Origin: Cannabis sativa | Taxonomy: Eukaryota > Streptophyta > Magnoliopsida > Rosales > Cannabaceae | DNA: 64,000 nucleotides | NCBI RefSeq assembly: GCF_029168945.1 | Contig: NC_083603.1 | Coordinates: 49,920,406-49,984,405, forward strand | Direction: 5' to 3' | In this document: positions 58,947 through 64,000 of the stretch, one piece after another | Layout of the letters: each line of letters opens with the position of its first letter | Position numbering within the stretch: the first letter of the stretch is position 1 | The notes under the pieces: generated by a model | What the model was told of the DNA's origin: nothing | Database searches by the model: none | Seen by the model: only the letters and a program-made list of their open reading frames with translations | Translations under genes and position numbers: made by a program

Positions 58947-60482
58947 TGTTGTGAAAATTATATACGCAAGTATACGCAGTCACACAAGTAATAAAGTGAT
59001 AAGTAAGATCGTCTCCACAGGGATTGCAAACAAAGTTTGATATAAAATCAACTAATTACAACTTAAAATAAAAAGAAATAATATGTAAATGGTTGAGTAA
59101 TTCAAAATTAAAATTGACAAGAATTAAACTTGCTAAAATTAAAACTACTGCTGCTAGAAAAATTGTTTGCAAGATAAAAAATATAATATGGCAAAAATGG
59201 CTTGAATAACTAATTCCTTCTAGTCAGGTTTTTTACAGTCAGTACAGCATTGGTTCAGCATTACTTTAGCATTCTGCACAGAGATAACAACAAATTCCTC
59301 TAGGCTTGTGAGAATTTTCCAACACTCACAACTTTAATCCTACCATTAAGCTCAATATATTCCTATATCAAACCAGTAAGCAGGACACCATTCAAGCATT
59401 CATTTGGTAAGTTATGCAAGGTAAATGAAATATTCCTATCCACTTACAAAGAAAAGCCTAAATCTAGGTTTTCACTTGCTTCATTCAAGTTGAACTACTA
59501 GATCTAGCCCTTCCAGTACAAGATCTAGCTTAGCAAATTGTTATTCATGGCCAAAAAATAACAATCAATTAAAATGAAACTCACTTGAATGAACAAAGGC
59601 AAACAAATACTAAAGTAAGCTTAAAATTTAATCATACCCAACTTAGAAGTTCATAGTCATTCAAGCCTCAAAAGCTTAGCTCATATTCAAATAAAAAGAT
59701 AAAATCCAAGCTAAAAATACTTCATCCATGGCTGCTGCCCAAATTTACAATCTCAAGAAGTTTTGAATACTAAGTACAAACAACAATAACAAAGAGAAAA
59801 AATAAAGAAGACTATCAAGAAAGGGTAAAAGAAAATTCAAACACTAGGCTTGGTCCCCTCTTCTTTCTTCTTTGTTGTACTTCCTGCTGCAATTAAAGCT
59901 CCTCCATAGAAAAAATGGCAGCTGCCCCGTACTGTACATACAAGATGATGAAGATGATGATGTGTACTTCCCTTTCCTTCTCTTTTTGTTGTTGGGTTTT
60001 TAGGGTACCAACCTCCTCACCCAAAATAGAAGCCCTTACTTTTCCACTTTGGCCCACTAGGGTGAGACCCCTTTCTTCCATGTCAGCTAGCTGATGCAAT
60101 TTGAGTGATTGGACCGAAGTTGCTGAGGTGGATAAGTGAAATTCGTGTTTCCACGTCACTGCCAGGATGCTGAATTCACTTCAGCATTGCTTTAGCATTG
60201 CTTCAGCAACCAACCCAGTTCCAGCTTGTACTCCTTTTCTTCCTTGCTTCTTTTTCTTTTACCTATCAATTTAATTCCTCCTTTTTCAACAAAATAAGCA
60301 CAGTTAATTGGAAAAACACACTCAACAATCTCAATATTTACAAAACTTAAAGGTTAGATTACTAAATAGAAAATAACACTAAAACTAATTAAAATTAAGC
60401 AAAATAAACACATTTTCACTACTCTCCTCACAATACTTTAGTTTAAAAGCATAAAAATTAACTCTATAACATAGAGTTATCA
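58947..60482 (-). repeat. Outer LTR of element F (copy 3)
   Basis: 1536 bp and complete at both ends, but more diverged from copies 1 and 2 (for example aagtttgatataaaatc and a shortened ggttgagtaattcaaa). The duplication ggatg follows at 60483. Confidence 0.9.
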
Positions 60483-60487
60483 GGATG

Positions 60488-60868
60488 GCATGCTGTGCAT
60501 GGCCATCCGCGCGCAGATCTGGGTGCATGACCGAGAGATCACGGCGCAGGGAGGCTGCAAGCAGCCCTTCCGCGCGCGTGATCATGTTGCTCGTCACCCC
60601 GATTTTTCCAATTTTCAAAAATTCATAACTAGTTCAAATTAAATCGAAATCGAGTTCTGTAAAAAGGTAAATTGCTTAGAATTTTCCAAACTATCCAACA
60701 AAAATAATTACAGAATAAAAACAGTAACCATTTTTCCCAGAATTCACAAACAACATTCAAACATCAATATGACACTCAAAGCAACATGATACCATCCAAA
60801 AAACAAGCAAATCGTTTTAAGTCCAAATTTCTTGCAAGCAAATCAATTACTATGGCTCTGGTACCAGT
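60488..60868 (-). other. Leader start, GC-rich island and primer site of element C
   Basis: Adjacent to the 5' LTR of C the minus strand has tggtaccagagccatag (about 60849-60865), a tRNA-Met-type primer site. A GC-rich island at 60488-60600 (gcgcgcag, gaccgagag, cgcgcgtgat) matches the island 26135-26310 of Copia A in order and in distance from the primer site. Element F inserted at the edge of this island. The 77-aa minus ORF here is not supported. Confidence 0.75.
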
Positions 60869-62752
60869 TGTTGGAAGTTATTTTACCTGGAACTTAGATC
60901 TACTCACAAGTATGTTGATTTAACAATCTAAATATGAACTTCTAAAACGATATGAAATTAAACACATAAGAGTATGAGAAATCTTACAGTGATTGCAGCG
61001 GAATATATATGTCTCCTCCCACTCAGATCTCTAACCCTTGATTCCTTTCTGTAGCAGAGTATAATCAAGATCTGAGCCCGAAAGTCCTTCTTTGTTGTCT
61101 CTGAAATCTACACAGCCTTCCTCACTATGATTGAGGTATTACTTGATGTGTGTGGGCACTACTCTAGCACTCATACATTTTGAAACAGTGAAGGTATAGA
61201 GAGAGAGAGGGTGGGGGCTCAGAGAGAATTTTCTGAGAGAAAATTCTTTCAGAATAATGCTGTGAAAAGCTTGTACAGAGATATTAAAATCTGAAGCCTT
61301 TGCCTTCTATTTATAGAAGACCACCAAGGGCTATGATTGACATTTTGAACTGAGAAAATCAAGGGGAAAAGGAAGGTAAAGGGGCCGGCCTAGGCAATGT
61401 GGAAACAAGGCTTGCCTCTTTTCCAACTTTCCTTTTCCTACACTTGATAGTTTCCCTTTTTGTGAAATATTGCCAATTCCATTGTTCAACCATATTAATG
61501 ATTAATCTAATTACTTAATAATTAAAAAATAATTATCAAATAATATATTATCATTTATTTTATTAATAATGAAACTAATTAAAGTTTCCTAATTAATAAA
61601 TATGCCCTTCAAAATCTCTATTTACTGTTTTGCCCTTAATGAGTGCTAAATTCTCAAACTGACAAGTCTATCTTGAGAATTTTTAATTGATTAATTAAAA
61701 TCAATTAAATGAGTCCTACAAGTAATATCATCTCAACTAGTGAGGGGACCATGGGTCTATATATCCGAGCTTCCAATAAGCAGATCTTGAATTTACCACT
61801 TAAATTCACTGACTTATTAATTCTTCGTTGAATCCACACATAGAACTCAGAATTGCACTCTCAGTATATAGAATGCTCTATATGTTCCACCATATAGACA
61901 CATTATTAGTTATCCATTGTTATAATCCTAATGTGATCAATGATCCTCTATATGGATGATCTACACTGTAAAGGGACTTAGATTACCGTAACACCCTACA
62001 ATGTATTTTATCCTTAAAACACTTAACCCTGTATAAATGATATTTCAACTAAGTGAAATGAGTACTCAATCATTTATCTCGTTTGGTTAAGCTCGAAGGA
62101 AATCACCCTTTGCTTACTATTCGCCAGATAGAAGCTATAGACTCCATATTTATGTTAGCGCTCCCACTCAATCGCACTACCGTGTTCCCAAAATGTATGT
62201 ATTGCCCAGACTAAAGTTTTAGGCTTAACTAACAAATCAAAGAACACGAATAACACTCTTGAAATTAAGCCTAACCATATCAGGATTTAGATCATGTGAT
62301 CTAGGATCAACTTCTGATATTGAATTGAATAGATGTTTACGGTAAGTTTCAAAATCTAATTCAAAGTTCAATATCGGTCCATTCCAATGCATACTCCATG
62401 CATCCAACCTGAGCTTTACTTTAACCTATGTTCTGGAAAGAACATAACATTTCTCCAAATGTAAGTAAACTCTGTTGTAGATTGTCATATCAGTGAAACC
62501 CAGTGTTCTAATAAATCTAGGAATACTTTATTCACATAGTCATGTTTATTTTCCACTGTGTTGACGACACAATAAACATGTTCAAGTATGTGAAAGGGGT
62601 TTGGATGAATTTATAAATCAAATAGACAAGCAATTGATTAAGTGAACCAAAACATACACAAGTGAATGAAAAATTACTTCTGTTACTTTATTGATATAGA
62701 ATAATCTGGATTACATTGAAACAGAGTTTTATTTAGGGCATAAAACCCAACA
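60869..62752 (-). repeat. 5' LTR of element C
   Basis: 1884 bp, the same length as 43391-45274, with about 13 single-base differences seen by eye (for example ttacctgg against ttaccagg, and gggtgggggc against gggtggcggc). Confidence 0.95.
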
Positions 62753-64000
62753 CAGGGTGATACGTACATTTTGGGAACATGATAGTATAATTGAGTGGGA
62801 GCGCTAACATAAATATGGAGTCTATAACTTCTATAGGAATTTAGAAGTGAAACGATGATATACTTCGAGCTTGGCTAAACAGAGATAAATGGTGGATATC
62901 TCATTTCACTTTGCTGAAATATCATTTATACGTAGCTAAGTGTTTTAAGGATAAAATACATTGAAGGTGTAATGGTAATTTAGTTCCTATTCAATGTAGA
63001 TCATCTATTAGAGGGTCATTGATCAAATTAAGATTATAACAATGGATAACTAATGACGTATCTATATAGTGGAACATATAAAGCGTTCTATATGACGGAG
63101 AGTGCAATTCCAAGTTCTAAGTGTGGATTCAATAAGGAATTAATAAGTTAGGGAATTTACTTGGTAAATTCGGTTCGACTTATTGGAAGCTCAGTTTATA
63201 TAGGCCCATGGTCCCCATACTAGTTGAGACCATACTGCTTGTAAGACTCAGTTAATTGATTTTAATTAATCAATTATAATTCTAAAGTTAGACTATGTCT
63301 AGTTTATGAATTTTCACTAAGCAAGGGCAAAATTGTAAGAAAAGAGATTCTAGGTTTTATTTATTAATTAAGAGACTTTATATGTCTAATTAATAAATAT
63401 ATTAAATGAAAATATTATTTAATAATTAATTTTCAGTTATTAAATAATTAGAATTGGCATTTAAATGGTTGAATTTGAAAATTGGCATTTTTGAGAAAAT
63501 GAGATGCAGAAATGATAAAACAGCAAAATTGCCTAAGTGAGGCCCATTATCCAAAGCCCATGGCCGACCACTCTTATAGATTTTATCACTTATTTTTTCA
63601 TTATTTTAATGTCAAATAATTCTAACTTAAACATAGGTGGTTACCTATAAATAGATAGTGATGGCTCACATTCACACTTAACTTTGTCAGATGAAATTTG
63701 AGCCTCCTATTCTTTCTATATAGCTGCCACTTCCTTTCTCTTTTCTTCTTCAATTTCAAAATCCTTGAGTGATAGAGTAGTGCCCACACACATCAAGTGG
63801 TATCTCAATCATAGTGTGTAAGACTGTAGGAGATTCCAAACAACAAGAAGGAGAATCAGCATCAAAGGAAGGAGAGAAAGAGATCCAGGTTCAGATCTTG
63901 ATTATGTTCTGCTACAGAAAGGAATCAAGGGCTAGAGATCTGAACGGAAGGAGTCATTATATTCCGCTGCACCCAATGTAAGGTTTCCTGAACTTTATAT
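62753..64000 (+). repeat. 3' LTR of Copia A, second part (cut by window end)
   Basis: Resumes the LTR interrupted at 43390, aligning with about 24515-25765 of the 5' LTR. About 85-90 bp are expected beyond the window before its ATTTCCAACA end. Confidence 0.93.

Larger units (their letters stand above)
51178..60482 (-). mobile_element. Gag-pro-only Gypsy (Athila-like) element F, three LTRs
   Basis: Flanked by the duplication ggatg (51173-51177 and 60483-60487). From the left it has an LTR (51178-52727), a 4.9-kb internal region coding gag and protease on the minus strand, a Gypsy-type primer site, a truncated LTR (57657-58946) and then a third, complete LTR (58947-60482). No RT, RNase H or integrase core is present. 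LTR 1 and LTR 2 are almost identical and LTR 3 is more diverged. It is a non-autonomous element of the type called TR-GAG, with a recombined 5' end. Confidence 0.88.
43391..62752 (-). mobile_element. Copia element C, with a nearly intact polyprotein
   Basis: LTRs of exactly 1884 bp at 43391-45274 and 60869-62752, perfect duplication caggg on both sides, minus orientation. From its 5' end: LTR, primer site (minus strand tggtaccagagcca, about 60852-60865), leader interrupted by element F, partial gag, a complete pol, polypurine tract, LTR. The two LTRs differ at about 13 positions by eye, well under 1 percent, so the insertion is recent. It sits in the 3' LTR of Copia A, a related family. Total span is 19362 bp, of which about 9.3 kb is element F. 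Confidence 0.94.
23974..64000 (+). mobile_element. Copia element A, host of nested insertions
   Basis: The 5' LTR is 23974-25850. The 3' LTR starts at 42848, is interrupted at 43390 by element C, resumes at 62753 and runs off the window about 90 bp before its expected end. The internal part is a long leader (25851-28784 and 39387-about 40790, split by element B) and a decayed pol (40790-42847). The primer site after the 5' LTR (tggcctcagagcc at 25853) is a mutated form of the tRNA-Met site seen in C. No reading frame is intact. The right target duplication lies outside the window; the left flank is atttc. Confidence 0.9.

Noticed and set aside
52135..60159. An 89-aa minus ORF repeated at 52135, 58610 and 59893
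   Set aside because: It lies at the same place in each of the three LTR copies of element F, so repetition reflects the LTR. No domain is seen, and the third copy has a changed C-terminal part from a frame shift.

Overview
The window is repeat-rich plant nuclear DNA, most likely from a eudicot. It carries plant-type Copia and Gypsy LTR retrotransposons, foldback elements, AT-rich intergenic DNA, and one spliced host gene with the gene structure and protein features of plant class II trehalose-phosphate synthases. The species cannot be fixed from sequence alone.

Layout. 1-5070: the end of a Gypsy-like LTR abuts a decayed Copia pol and its 3' LTR. 5071-8125: a diverged repeat block split by a solo Copia LTR (5286-7157, duplication gacat). 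8130-8751: an LTR-like or promoter-like remnant. 8752-12889: a very young LTR retrotransposon with no coding capacity (duplication tatta). 14179-15189 and 15205-15555: two inverted-repeat (foldback/MITE) elements. 16400-21610: the only host gene seen, a class II trehalose-phosphate synthase-like gene with three coding exons (18466-20447, 20566-20839, 20937-21257; 858 aa). 22530-23720: a second, inverted copy of the diverged repeat block.

From 23974 to the right edge, everything is one nest of LTR retrotransposons. Copia A (+, from 23974 past 64000) has two insertions. Copia B (+, 28785-39381, duplication acttc) is Sirevirus-like and lies in A's leader. Copia C (-, 43391-62752, duplication caggg) lies in A's 3' LTR and keeps a full-length uninterrupted pol. 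Gypsy/Athila-like F (-, 51178-60482, duplication ggatg) is inserted in the leader of C. F carries only gag and protease, fused to an integrase-tail-like module, and has three LTR copies instead of two.

How it fits together. The plant gene probably has a regulatory role in trehalose-6-phosphate/sugar signalling, because its synthase active site carries the substitutions typical of class II proteins. The elements illustrate stepwise nesting, loss of coding capacity and probable mobilisation in trans: two copies of the A/D Copia family share the same pol nonsense codons, while the related copy C has an open pol. Main points for a second look are the shared lesions, the triple-LTR gag-pro element, the Sirevirus-like element with a third ORF and four polypurine tracts, the paired inverted repeat blocks around the gene, and conserved blocks in the long Copia leaders.
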